Of a DNA stretch of 64,000 bases, positions 53,043-61,093 are shown piece by piece. The notes under the pieces were generated by a model, which made no database searches, was not told where the DNA came from, and saw only the letters and a program-made list of their open reading frames with translations. The stretch lies in the NCBI GenBank assembly GCA_020161615.1, contig JAIUPD010000003.1, positions 310,001 through 374,000 on the forward strand. Direction: 5' to 3'. Both the position numbers and the translations under genes were made by a program. This stretch comes from Pseudomonadota bacterium (GTDB lineage Bacteria > Pseudomonadota > Alphaproteobacteria > Rhodobacterales > Rhodobacteraceae). Position 1 is the first letter of the stretch. Every line of letters starts with the position of its first letter.

Positions 53043-53293
53043 GGCAGCGCCTGCGTAATCGACCCGGGCGGATCGCCGCAGGTGACATAGGGCTCAGGCC
53101 ACACCGGGTCAGGGTGATGGCGCGGCAAGATGCCCGGGCCAATCTTGGACCAGTCAATGGGCGTGGCCTCCTGCACCGTCGCCAGCTTCGCGCGCATCGC
53201 TTCGGCCTGTTCCGCGGTCATCGCGCCGCCGGTCGCGGCGAGAAAGCCATCCAGCCATGCGCGGTATTCGCTTAGGGTCATGTTGCTCTCCAT
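53039..53293 (-). CDS. Small lysis-cassette protein of unknown function
   Basis: An 84-residue protein, start ATG 53,291-53,293 in a TGATG overlap with the endolysin stop, so translationally coupled to it; another ATG at 53,281 is possible. A helical N-terminal half with WLDGFLAATGGAM and a Pro-rich tail. No family recognised. It lies between endolysin and Rz. Confidence 0.6.
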   Translation of the reverse strand: MESNMTLSEYRAWLDGFLAATGGAMTAEQAEAMRAKLATVQEATPIDWSKIGPGILPRHHPDPVWPEPYVTCGDPPGSITQALP

Positions 53294-53844
53294 CACGGCA
53301 AACCCCGAATGCAGATCGCATGCTCGCGCTGGCGGCGCGGGAAGAGGATCCGCGCGCGCACCCCGGCGCGGGTCCACCAGGTCAGCGCCTCGCAGGCCCC
53401 GCGCACGTCGCCTGCATTGAGGCGGCGCACCGCGGTCGATCCCGAGACGGCGCCGATCCCGATGTTGTAGGTCAGCGACGAGAACGCGACATCGACCCAG
53501 ACGGTGAGCGACAGATAGCCGGTCTCGGTCAAGCTGTTGCGGAAGCCCTGCCAGTAGCGCTGCGCCTCGCGCCGCAGGTCAGCGCGGCACTCGGCCCTGG
53601 TCCGCACGTCGCCCATGCGCACCCCCACGGTGATGCCCGAGCAGATCGTCGGCACCGGCGGGCTGGCGATGCGGTCAAGATAGGCCTCGCAGCGGTCACC
53701 GTTGCAGGGCAGGCCCTCTTCCTGCTCCAGGAGCGGCACCAGGTGGGTCGCGGTCTCGGGCCAGGTCGGCGCCCCGTTCTGGGGCGGGACGGGCGCGGCG
53801 GCGGTGCAGATCGCGAAGACCGCGCAGAGGATGGACTGGATCAT
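53293..53844 (-). CDS. Phage endolysin, lysozyme-like (GH24)
   Basis: A 183-residue lysozyme-type muramidase. The Glu-Asp-Thr catalytic triad is visible: Glu in EQEEGLPC, Asp in RCEAYLDRI, Thr in GITVGVRMG, with the following ECRADLRREAQRYW typical of GH24. The N-terminus (MIQSILCAVFAICTAAA) is a signal peptide or SAR-type anchor, so export may not need the holin. It is downstream of the holin-like gene. Confidence 0.84.
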   Translation of the reverse strand: MIQSILCAVFAICTAAAPVPPQNGAPTWPETATHLVPLLEQEEGLPCNGDRCEAYLDRIASPPVPTICSGITVGVRMGDVRTRAECRADLRREAQRYWQGFRNSLTETGYLSLTVWVDVAFSSLTYNIGIGAVSGSTAVRRLNAGDVRGACEALTWWTRAGVRARILFPRRQREHAICIRGLP

Positions 53845-54056
53845 CCCGACACCTTGGGCTGCTTGACCAGCCGACCAAGGGGGCCGTAGACGAAGAGGAT
53901 GTTCGCCAGCGCGAAGAAGACCCACGGCGCCACGGGGTCATAGCCCAGCAAGCGATACAGCAGCTCGGGCGCCCATAGGGCGATCATGCCCAGGTAGAAA
54001 GCCCGCATCGAGTGCGAGCGAAGCGCCACCTGGCGCCAGTTGTCGACCAGTTTCAT
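53841..54056 (-). CDS. Holin-like small membrane protein
   Basis: A 71-residue protein with two hydrophobic segments (FYLGMIALWAPELLYRLLG and APWVFFALANILFVYG) and a charged N-terminus, immediately before the endolysin (4-bp overlap). Size, membrane segments and place fit a holin or pinholin; no sequence homology is claimed. Confidence 0.65.
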   Translation of the reverse strand: MKLVDNWRQVALRSHSMRAFYLGMIALWAPELLYRLLGYDPVAPWVFFALANILFVYGPLGRLVKQPKVSG

Positions 54057-54346
54057 CGTCCGTTCTCCCTCAGGTATCGGGTCAGATCCGCTACGCCCGC
54101 CTCGATGCGGACCAGGCTTGTCTCGATCGAGCGCAGCCGCTCGTTGGTGCGGGCCTCGGCGGCCTGACCGGCGGCCAGTTGCTCGCCATGCCGAGAGATC
54201 TGGGCAGCGTTGGCGCGGCTGCGCTCATCGACCTGCTCGACCCGGGCGCTCATCGCGAACCAAGCGCCGGTCAGGCTGACCAGCAGCACGCCGATGGTCA
54301 GCAGGTTGCCCAGCGAAATGGTCATCGGGATCTTGGGGGCGGTCAT
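54053..54346 (-). CDS. Membrane-anchored coiled-coil prophage protein
   Basis: A 97-residue protein: one transmembrane segment (LLTIGVLLVSLTGAWFAMS) then a coiled coil (VEQVDERSRANAAQISRHGE and further). Overlaps the neighbours at both sides by 1-4 bp. In lysis cassettes such proteins may assist the holin; an antiholin role is possible. Function unknown. Confidence 0.6.
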   Translation of the reverse strand: MTAPKIPMTISLGNLLTIGVLLVSLTGAWFAMSARVEQVDERSRANAAQISRHGEQLAAGQAAEARTNERLRSIETSLVRIEAGVADLTRYLRENGR

Positions 54347-55173
54347 CAGGTGAATGCCCCGCGGGCGATCACGCGCGTGAAGTCGTCATCGAGGACGGTC
54401 AGGGGCGCGCGCTCTGAGACGGCCAGATCCTCGATCCAGCCCCGGTAAAGGCGCGTGTTGGGCGCGGCGCCGAAGCCCGGGGGCACGCCCCATTTGGGCT
54501 TCATGGCCGAGAAATCGCCCACGTTGTCGTCACCAACAACCGTGGCCAGCAGGACCGTGCCCAGGGCCGAGCGCATCCGCATGCCGACGCCCCCGGCGTT
54601 GCGCCAGTAGGCGATCTGGGTGACCTGACCGAAGATGTTGGCGTTGGGATCGGTGTTGCCCCCCTGGAACGTCGAGCCGTTGGTCTGGCGGCGGTAGTCG
54701 ATCCGGGGAATACTGCTCTGCGACCACGTGACCAGCTCGGGTCCGGCCGAATAGCTGGTGGCCGCACACTGGAACATGGGCGCAATGGAGCCGCCCGTCG
54801 CATACCATGCCTCAGAGGTCGGCATCTTGTACCAGCCGACCACCATGAAATACTGCGGGCCACCATGGATCGAGGCCAGGCATCCCGCCGGGCCCTCGAC
54901 ATAGGCGCGGTTGGTGATCGGCGCGGCGAAGTCAAAGCCGCCGCCCGCAAAGATGGTGCCGTCGCCGGTCTCGACAAAGGCGCCGTCGCCCACATCGGCC
55001 GCGTCTTTGACCACATCGGCCCCGATCGGATTGCCGCCCGCCCAGCAATAGCGAAACGCGAGGTCGAACATGAAGGTCACGCCCCCGTTGTCGCCCGTCA
55101 GGATGGGATCGCGGCGCAGGGTCACGAGGTCGGGCGCGGTGGAGGTGGAGAGGGATTTGATGACGACAGGCAT
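54346..55173 (-). CDS. Prophage structural protein, possibly a tail or fibre-associated component
   Basis: A 275-residue protein starting with AGGAGC before ATG 55173, between the tail fibre and the coiled-coil gene. Beta-rich (PVVIKSLSTSTAPDLVTLRR; YRGWIEDLAVSERAPLTVLD), which suggests a beta-sandwich such as a lectin-like domain. Only the place argues for a tail function. Confidence 0.55.
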   Translation of the reverse strand: MPVVIKSLSTSTAPDLVTLRRDPILTGDNGGVTFMFDLAFRYCWAGGNPIGADVVKDAADVGDGAFVETGDGTIFAGGGFDFAAPITNRAYVEGPAGCLASIHGGPQYFMVVGWYKMPTSEAWYATGGSIAPMFQCAATSYSAGPELVTWSQSSIPRIDYRRQTNGSTFQGGNTDPNANIFGQVTQIAYWRNAGGVGMRMRSALGTVLLATVVGDDNVGDFSAMKPKWGVPPGFGAAPNTRLYRGWIEDLAVSERAPLTVLDDDFTRVIARGAFT

Positions 55174-55183
55174 TTCAAGCTCC

Positions 55184-58100
55184 TTAGGCTTCGAGCATTT
55201 CGAGGAAACCAAATTGCAGGACGCGGCCTCCGTTGGGAGGTTCGGGGTGGATGCCATCCGCATTGAAAAGGGGGCGATCTGAGGTGCTGGCGTAGTCAGC
55301 CGGGACGAGCCCGAAATCCCGCTGGAAATCCCGGAAGGCGATCCCTTCCGCCGCCGCGATCTCTCGCGCCTGCGCTGCATAGAGCGCCATGGGGTAGGTG
55401 TTTTCGCGCATGTTTTCGGGCGGCATCGCCAGCAGAATATCCGGCACCGCCGCAGCGGCGCGCAGGCGCTCGATCAGCGTCTCGGCGTGCCCGGCCCAGG
55501 TCTCGGGTGACATGACCACTTGGCTGTTAGTACCATCGAGGACGGTGAAGGTATCGACCTCCAGCACCTCCCAACCCGCGCGCTGCTGTGCTTCGTCACG
55601 GGCGGTCCACTGGCTGATGTTCGACCCGCTACCGCCCAGCTTGTGAAACCGCACGCCCGAGGCGTCCGACAGCGCGTTGTCGCCGCACAGCTTGACCGTG
55701 CCGCTGACCACCTCGATCTCGATCACATGCGCCCCAGCGGTCAGGGCAATGTCGAAGGTCTGGACCGCATCCACCGTGCCCTGCACGTTTTGGCTGGTCC
55801 AGGAGCCGCCATCGACCCGGTGGCGCACGACGCCATCGGCCGTGCCGATGTAGACGACGCGCAGGGCGGTGTGATCGGGCGAGGCCGGGACCGCGCGCCG
55901 GACATAGGCCCCGGCGGTCGAGCTGGAGACGTGCGACAGATCGGGGCCGTCACTGCCGTTGTAGACCGTCGCCCAGGCGCCGTGGAAATGCAGGGTATAG
56001 GAGGACGGGCGCACGTTGCCGTTGATGCCGCTGGGCTGCGTCCCGGGATAGACCCATGGCCCGCCCGCGCCACCATACCAACCATAGCCCGTCCAGCCGC
56101 CGCCCGCGTCACCGTATTGAGCCATGAGCAACTGCGCAGCGGGTCCGGTCCAGCGGACGGCGGCCTGGGTATAGCTGTCGCCGATAGCCGCGATGTTGAT
56201 CTGGGTCGCCTCGCCGAGCCTGCATTTGATCATCTTGTAGTGGCAGTTGCGCAGGGTCTCGCGGCCAAATTGCGGGGCCAACGTTACGCCGCTGGGGGAC
56301 AGGCTGGCGTCCAGGCGCGTGCCGAGGTCCGGCGCTGACCCGCGCGCCGCCACAACCTCGGCCGAGGCGTCGTCCCCGGGTGCGGGCGCGGCCCACAGGA
56401 CTTTCAGATCGGCGTCGGTCGCGATGATCGGCGGAGCCAAAGGATCGTTGATCTCGTAATACACCAGCTCGAAATCGGCGGTGCCGAGCTTGGCCAGGGC
56501 GATGTGCCAAAGGGCGCCTTTGTCCACCCGTCCGAAGATCTTGTTCATAGCCTCTGCGAAGACCATCAGATCGTCATCGCCCTGAAAGCTCAGCAGATCG
56601 AAGACCGCGCGGAAATCGTGCAAGAACCCCAAGCCGTCATCGACCCAGTCCGAGCCGTCGAAATGCCAGAAATGCCCCGTGCTGCTGATCCAGGCCGTCT
56701 CGCCGGTGGTCGGGGTAAGATCGTCCAGATCGGCGGTCAGAGCGAGGCTGTAATCCACGGCCACCAGTTCCGACGCGGCGTCCAGCGCGGCCTCGGCGCC
56801 CAGCCGCGCCTCCTGTGCGGCAGTGGCGTTGCCCTCGCTGTCGGCAAGATTCGCGGCCTCTTCGGCGCGGTCGGCGTCTACGCCCGCGGATTCGGCGGCG
56901 GTCTCGGCCCGCCAGCGATCGGTCACGTCCTCAAGCCACACCTCAGCGAAGCGCCAGACGCCATCCGTATCGGCGTCCTCAGTCGCGATTTTCGCCCGGG
57001 CGAGCCGGCCGTCGGCGTCAAGGACATGATCCACACCCTCGACATCTTGAGAGAGCGTGGCGGCGATCTGAACACGCCCGTCCGCAACCGAGATCGCCGC
57101 TGCTGCACGCACGGCGATGGTCTCGACGTTGGTGGTGCCGTCTTCCTCCCAGGTCTCCACCAGATAGGCGACGGTCGAGATGCCCGAGCTGTTCGCGGCG
57201 CAGATCCCGTCGAATCTGGCCTCATAGACGCGCCCATTGGTCAGGGGGACCCATTCGCGATGGGCGATGATATGCGAGCCGCCACCAGCGATCTCCACCG
57301 ATGGACCGAGCAGAGCGTCAAGCGCCATGTCGTCGGAGGTATAGCCGGACAGATCCTCGGGCCGCCCCTCGTCGGCGGCTACGAACAGCCACGGGCGCCC
57401 GGTTCGACCGCGAGCAGCGGCGACCCCAGCCGAATCGAGCGCCCGGGCTTCCGCCTCATCGACAAGATCGGAAGTCTCTCCGACAAGCTCCTCAACCTCC
57501 GCCAGGCTGGTTCCAGTGCTGGTGACCCCTTCCGCCCAGACCGGCTCGTCCGGCAGCGCCTCCGCAAAGGTGATGGTGGCCTCATCGAGCGTCCAAGCAT
57601 GCCCGAAGCGCTGAGCCACACCCCCGATGAACACGCGGATCCTGTCCGACCCGAGCGAAGCCTGGGCGGCGGTGAGCGTCAGTTCCGTCTCGCCGGGGTT
57701 GAGGCCGAAATCGACACGCCAAGCGACGAGCTTGTTGGCAGCGGCTACCGCAATATCACGCGCGGCTTCAACGACCCCTCGATCAATCGAAACCTGCTCG
57801 GCATCTTCCGCCACCTGGTCAGCATCCTCGCTGATCTGGTCGGCGATTTCCTGCATGATCGCGAGGGTTGCAAACCTGATGCGAAGCCAGTTCCCGGAAT
57901 AGGTGGGCCCGGCATCATCGACCAGAGCGACCAGCACCTCATCCCTGGCGAACGACACATCATCTACGGCGCCACCGAGAGTAACCACCCATGCGTCGCG
58001 GGCCCGGATGTCGGTTTGGTCCGGTCGCTCATCCGGGAATGCGCCGCTGGCAGCGCTCCAGGTGCCGACGAACCTGAGGCCGCTCCCGAGCGCGACGTTG

Positions 58101-58219
58101 ATGGGTTCCACCAGGTCGTTGAGCTGCGCATCGAAGGCAGCGCGGAATGCCTCATCACCCGCGTCGTACTGCTCGACGAACGTCCACGGCCGCGAATATG
58201 TGAGATCGGTCAGCGGCAT
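55184..58219 (-). CDS. Tail fibre/receptor-binding protein with C-terminal SGNH hydrolase
   Basis: A 1011-residue protein. The N-terminus (MPLTDLTYSRPWTFVEQYDA) is a virion-anchor type start with helical repeats rich in Ala-Glu-Asp (residues ~110-170 and ~440-500), as in trimeric fibres. The C-terminal third is an SGNH/GDSL hydrolase: AAIGDSYTQ (~680) and DGIHPEPP (~988) carry the catalytic Ser and the Asp-x2-His pair. It probably deacetylates or cleaves cell-surface polysaccharide at adsorption. It is the largest gene of the late operon. Confidence 0.78.
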   Translation of the reverse strand: MPLTDLTYSRPWTFVEQYDAGDEAFRAAFDAQLNDLVEPINVALGSGLRFVGTWSAASGAFPDERPDQTDIRARDAWVVTLGGAVDDVSFARDEVLVALVDDAGPTYSGNWLRIRFATLAIMQEIADQISEDADQVAEDAEQVSIDRGVVEAARDIAVAAANKLVAWRVDFGLNPGETELTLTAAQASLGSDRIRVFIGGVAQRFGHAWTLDEATITFAEALPDEPVWAEGVTSTGTSLAEVEELVGETSDLVDEAEARALDSAGVAAARGRTGRPWLFVAADEGRPEDLSGYTSDDMALDALLGPSVEIAGGGSHIIAHREWVPLTNGRVYEARFDGICAANSSGISTVAYLVETWEEDGTTNVETIAVRAAAAISVADGRVQIAATLSQDVEGVDHVLDADGRLARAKIATEDADTDGVWRFAEVWLEDVTDRWRAETAAESAGVDADRAEEAANLADSEGNATAAQEARLGAEAALDAASELVAVDYSLALTADLDDLTPTTGETAWISSTGHFWHFDGSDWVDDGLGFLHDFRAVFDLLSFQGDDDLMVFAEAMNKIFGRVDKGALWHIALAKLGTADFELVYYEINDPLAPPIIATDADLKVLWAAPAPGDDASAEVVAARGSAPDLGTRLDASLSPSGVTLAPQFGRETLRNCHYKMIKCRLGEATQINIAAIGDSYTQAAVRWTGPAAQLLMAQYGDAGGGWTGYGWYGGAGGPWVYPGTQPSGINGNVRPSSYTLHFHGAWATVYNGSDGPDLSHVSSSTAGAYVRRAVPASPDHTALRVVYIGTADGVVRHRVDGGSWTSQNVQGTVDAVQTFDIALTAGAHVIEIEVVSGTVKLCGDNALSDASGVRFHKLGGSGSNISQWTARDEAQQRAGWEVLEVDTFTVLDGTNSQVVMSPETWAGHAETLIERLRAAAAVPDILLAMPPENMRENTYPMALYAAQAREIAAAEGIAFRDFQRDFGLVPADYASTSDRPLFNADGIHPEPPNGGRVLQFGFLEMLEA

Positions 58220-58290
58220 CTACGCAGTCCTCAGGGTCGGGTCAACTGAGGCCATCATGCGGAGAGCGCACCGCGCCGTGCGGCGAAAGG

Positions 58291-58512
58291 CTACTCGCTC
58301 GGCGCTACCGCGACGGGGCCGCTCGCGCTCCACCGCCAGAGGTGGCGGCCTTCACGATCATCGGGCAGATCGTCGTCTTCGATCGGTCGCCAGTTCGCAC
58401 CGGGCGGCACGGTCTTCAGGGCTAGCTCCTCGAGCGTTGCGCCCCAGGACGGCGCGGGGATTACGACGGCAACACCGCCGCCCGGGGTTTCGTAAAGGAT
58501 CTTGCCGGCCAT
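58291..58512 (-). CDS. Small prophage protein of unknown function
   Basis: A 73-residue protein (MAGKILYETPGGGVAVVIPA) placed 4 bp after the 230-residue structural gene. Trp-rich C-terminus. Such short genes before tail fibres sometimes encode fibre assembly factors, but I see no evidence for that here. Confidence 0.5.
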   Translation of the reverse strand: MAGKILYETPGGGVAVVIPAPSWGATLEELALKTVPPGANWRPIEDDDLPDDREGRHLWRWSASGPVAVAPSE

Positions 58513-58516
58513 TGGA

Positions 58517-59209
58517 TTACCTGTGGATGGAGATCGACACGTCGGGGGAGTCGAAGAGGTTGGTGGCGCTGGCGCCCTTCATCGTGGCGACATCGAGCTG
58601 GGATGCTGTCTTGGTCTGGCCCCCGATCTGCGAAACCGTGGTTCTGGTGTTGGTTGCCGTATCGTCGCTGAGGCAGTTCCCATTCCAGGCATAGTTGGCG
58701 TCTTCCATCGCGGTCTCGAAGGTGATCTGGTAGAGGCCTGTGCCAAGGTCGGTCAGGGCGGCCACGTTGCCAGACGCCTTGATCGCGGCCGTTCCCGTTC
58801 CGTCGAAGACCACCCACGCCCGGCAGGCGTAGAGTGGGGCGGACCCGACGACATTGAGCTTGTCGTCGAGCTTCGCCTCCAGCTTCGAAGGAGAAATCGT
58901 TGCTTCGTCCGTGCCGGTTCCGGCGTCCCAGTCCTCTTGATCGAGTGCCAGGGCGGCGATCACGGCATCAGCATCGACGGAGGTACGTGCGAGCTTGACG
59001 CCCCCGGCGGTCTCTTCGTCTGGATCAACGGCATCGGCCGCGACCACCTTGTACCCGATGCCCTCGGCCAAGACGAAGACCACATCGTCAACCGCGACCT
59101 GGCGCGCTGCGTCTGCGGCGTAGCCCAGCCCTTCATCCGCCTCCAGAAGCGCCTGCGTGTCGAAGAAGAGGCCGAGCATCGCGCTCGTGACCTTGGTGAG
59201 ACCTGCCAT
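58517..59209 (-). CDS. Prophage structural protein, likely tail
   Basis: A 230-residue protein. The C-terminal half (YACRAWVVFDGTGTAAIKAS and YQITFETAMEDANYAWNG) is like the receptor-binding end of known phage tail fibre and minor tail proteins, with a repetitive beta pattern. It is upstream of the large tail fibre gene. Confidence 0.6.
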   Translation of the reverse strand: MAGLTKVTSAMLGLFFDTQALLEADEGLGYAADAARQVAVDDVVFVLAEGIGYKVVAADAVDPDEETAGGVKLARTSVDADAVIAALALDQEDWDAGTGTDEATISPSKLEAKLDDKLNVVGSAPLYACRAWVVFDGTGTAAIKASGNVAALTDLGTGLYQITFETAMEDANYAWNGNCLSDDTATNTRTTVSQIGGQTKTASQLDVATMKGASATNLFDSPDVSISIHR

Positions 59210-59272
59210 TGCTTTCCCCTTGGCTTAGGCGCCGCGCAGCCAATTCCGGCAGCGCGGCTGGGCTTGCTCGCG

Positions 59273-60175
59273 TCAGCCGGCGAACTGAGCGACACCGCGG
59301 AACGACCGCGACGGCAGCAGGCACATCAGCTTGATCGGCGTGGAGCCGTTGGGGTTCGCGTTCGGCGCATAGGTTCCGCGCACATCCCCGGTCGTCGCCG
59401 TTGCCACCGCCGTTGCGCCCGCCACGAAGGTGCCGTTCGTCACGACAGCGCCGTTGACCACCTCCTTGATGATAGCGCCAGCCGGAGCATAGGCGGGAAG
59501 GCCGAAGACCTTGGAGTTGCCCACGGTAAGCCCGGTGACATCGGCCGAGACCGAGATCCCGGTGATAGTCTTGAACGCCTTGGCGCCGGTCATCGAGGTT
59601 CCCGAGCCCGAGCTTTCGACCATGGTCTCGCCGAACTCATCGGTTCCCGTCACGGTCAGCACCGCGGTCCCGGTCCAGGCGGCGACCACGTTGCGGGGTA
59701 CATCGAAGGTCGCCACCCCATCCTCGGCGAGGGCCCCGTTGATGCCGGTCTCGAGGCCGCCAGCAGCCGTGGCGGCCTGCGAGGCGACAGCGCCATCCGA
59801 ATCCGAGGTCACCGGCGACCCCAGATCGATCATGACCGGGAACAGGTCCGACATCGCGGCGTCGTTGGCGAGGTTGTCGGCGTCGAGCATGGCGCCGCTG
59901 CGATCGAGCTCGATCCAGATGATCGCGCCAGCGGGGAAAGAAGTCTGCGAGTTGTTCGTGATCGAGACGGTCGAGGCGAGATCCTTGACGGTGATCTCGT
60001 TGCGTTCCGCCTCCAGCGCGCGCGCCTCGCGGGACGTGATCCGATGCTTGGTGCCGCCGCCATAGCTGCCGGGCCCGCGGCCCGACGGATAGGCGATGGC
60101 AAGCGTACCACCTGCCGCCCAGGCCGAAACCAGGGTGTGCTGGATCGAGTCGATGGTGTCGTTGACCTTGGTCAT
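59273..60175 (-). CDS. Prophage structural protein
   Basis: A 300-residue protein; ATG 60175 follows AGGAGACAGGT. It is Ala/Gly/Thr-rich with predicted beta content and a possible N-terminal helical segment (MTKVNDTIDSIQHTLVSAWA). Likely a virion component (head decoration or tail tube), as the first gene after the LPD38 protein in the late operon. The family is not recognised. Confidence 0.55.
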   Translation of the reverse strand: MTKVNDTIDSIQHTLVSAWAAGGTLAIAYPSGRGPGSYGGGTKHRITSREARALEAERNEITVKDLASTVSITNNSQTSFPAGAIIWIELDRSGAMLDADNLANDAAMSDLFPVMIDLGSPVTSDSDGAVASQAATAAGGLETGINGALAEDGVATFDVPRNVVAAWTGTAVLTVTGTDEFGETMVESSGSGTSMTGAKAFKTITGISVSADVTGLTVGNSKVFGLPAYAPAGAIIKEVVNGAVVTNGTFVAGATAVATATTGDVRGTYAPNANPNGSTPIKLMCLLPSRSFRGVAQFAG

Positions 60176-60379
60176 ACCTGTCTCCTGAGAAAGGGCAGGC
60201 ACAGCGCCCGCATCCAGTGGCAGAATGCGGCGCCCGCGGTTCATCGTGCGGCGAAACTAGGGAACTGGCGGGTGCATGGCGGCAGAATCATTGACTCTAC
60301 CCGGGCTCAGCCCGTTGATCAGGGCCAGGTACCGTTCACTGCTCTCTTTGAGGTAAGGACCCCAGTCTTGTCACTATTC

Positions 60380-61093
60380 ATGACGCTCGATTGTCCGCAT
60401 TGCTTCGCTCGCACTGCGTCCTTTTCAATAAGAAGTGTCCACCTTCTTTCATCAAAGAATATACAAAACATCTACTCAAATGAAATCGAAGTCCATGGAG
60501 TTTGCCGCTCCTGCAACCATTCAGTCGTGGCGGGATTTTCCTACGTAACGGGATACCAGTTCAGGGCTGACCACCTTCGAGGCGATATCACAAAAGGCTT
60601 TAGCGGGAGCGCTATTGGAGGACTTGATCTAAGAGCCAAGAAGATCTGGCAAGCACCTGAGATCCCAAAATCAGAATTGCCTGACCATCTTCCCGAGAAC
60701 GTGGTCCGGCCATTAATCGAAGCTGAAACAGCGTTTTCTCACGGGCTTTGGGGCGCCGCTGCAGCAAGCTACCGGAAAACGGTCGAGCGCGCCGTCACGC
60801 CGCTGATCGACGGCGACACAAATCGAAAAGAGCTGGGCAAAAAGCTGGGAATGCTAGAGAAGCAGGGGACTCTTCCCGAAGCCATGCTCGAGTGGATTCG
60901 CGTCGTCAAAGACCAGGGGAATTTCGCGCTTCACGACAATGACTATGACTTTGATGCGAAGGATCAGATCGAGCCTGCTCGGGAGTTCACTATCACCCTG
61001 CTCACCTATCTCTTTACCCTTCCAGAGAAGGTGCGCCTCGCGCGCGCGCTGCCGGAGCCGGAGCAAGACGCTACGGCACCGGAGGGTGCATAG
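60380..61093 (+). CDS. DUF4145 zinc-ribbon protein, possible moron/defence gene
   Basis: A 237-residue protein on the plus strand inside the minus-strand late operon. N-terminal zinc ribbon (CPHC at residues 5-8, CRSC about 45) and a DUF4145 helical domain (LIEAETAFSHGLWGAAAASY, GNFALHDNDYDFDAKD). DUF4145 domains occur with restriction-modification and abortive-infection genes. The gene is clearly AT-richer than its neighbours, so recently acquired. Its end overlaps the LPD38 gene by 23 bp. ATG 60380 was chosen as the first Met before CPHC. Confidence 0.78.
   Translation: MTLDCPHCFARTASFSIRSVHLLSSKNIQNIYSNEIEVHGVCRSCNHSVVAGFSYVTGYQFRADHLRGDITKGFSGSAIGGLDLRAKKIWQAPEIPKSELPDHLPENVVRPLIEAETAFSHGLWGAAAASYRKTVERAVTPLIDGDTNRKELGKKLGMLEKQGTLPEAMLEWIRVVKDQGNFALHDNDYDFDAKDQIEPAREFTITLLTYLFTLPEKVRLARALPEPEQDATAPEGA

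Noticed and set aside
58502-60379. Long N-terminal extension of the DUF4145 gene
   Set aside because: It is antisense to three prophage genes and changes composition sharply at about 60,340.
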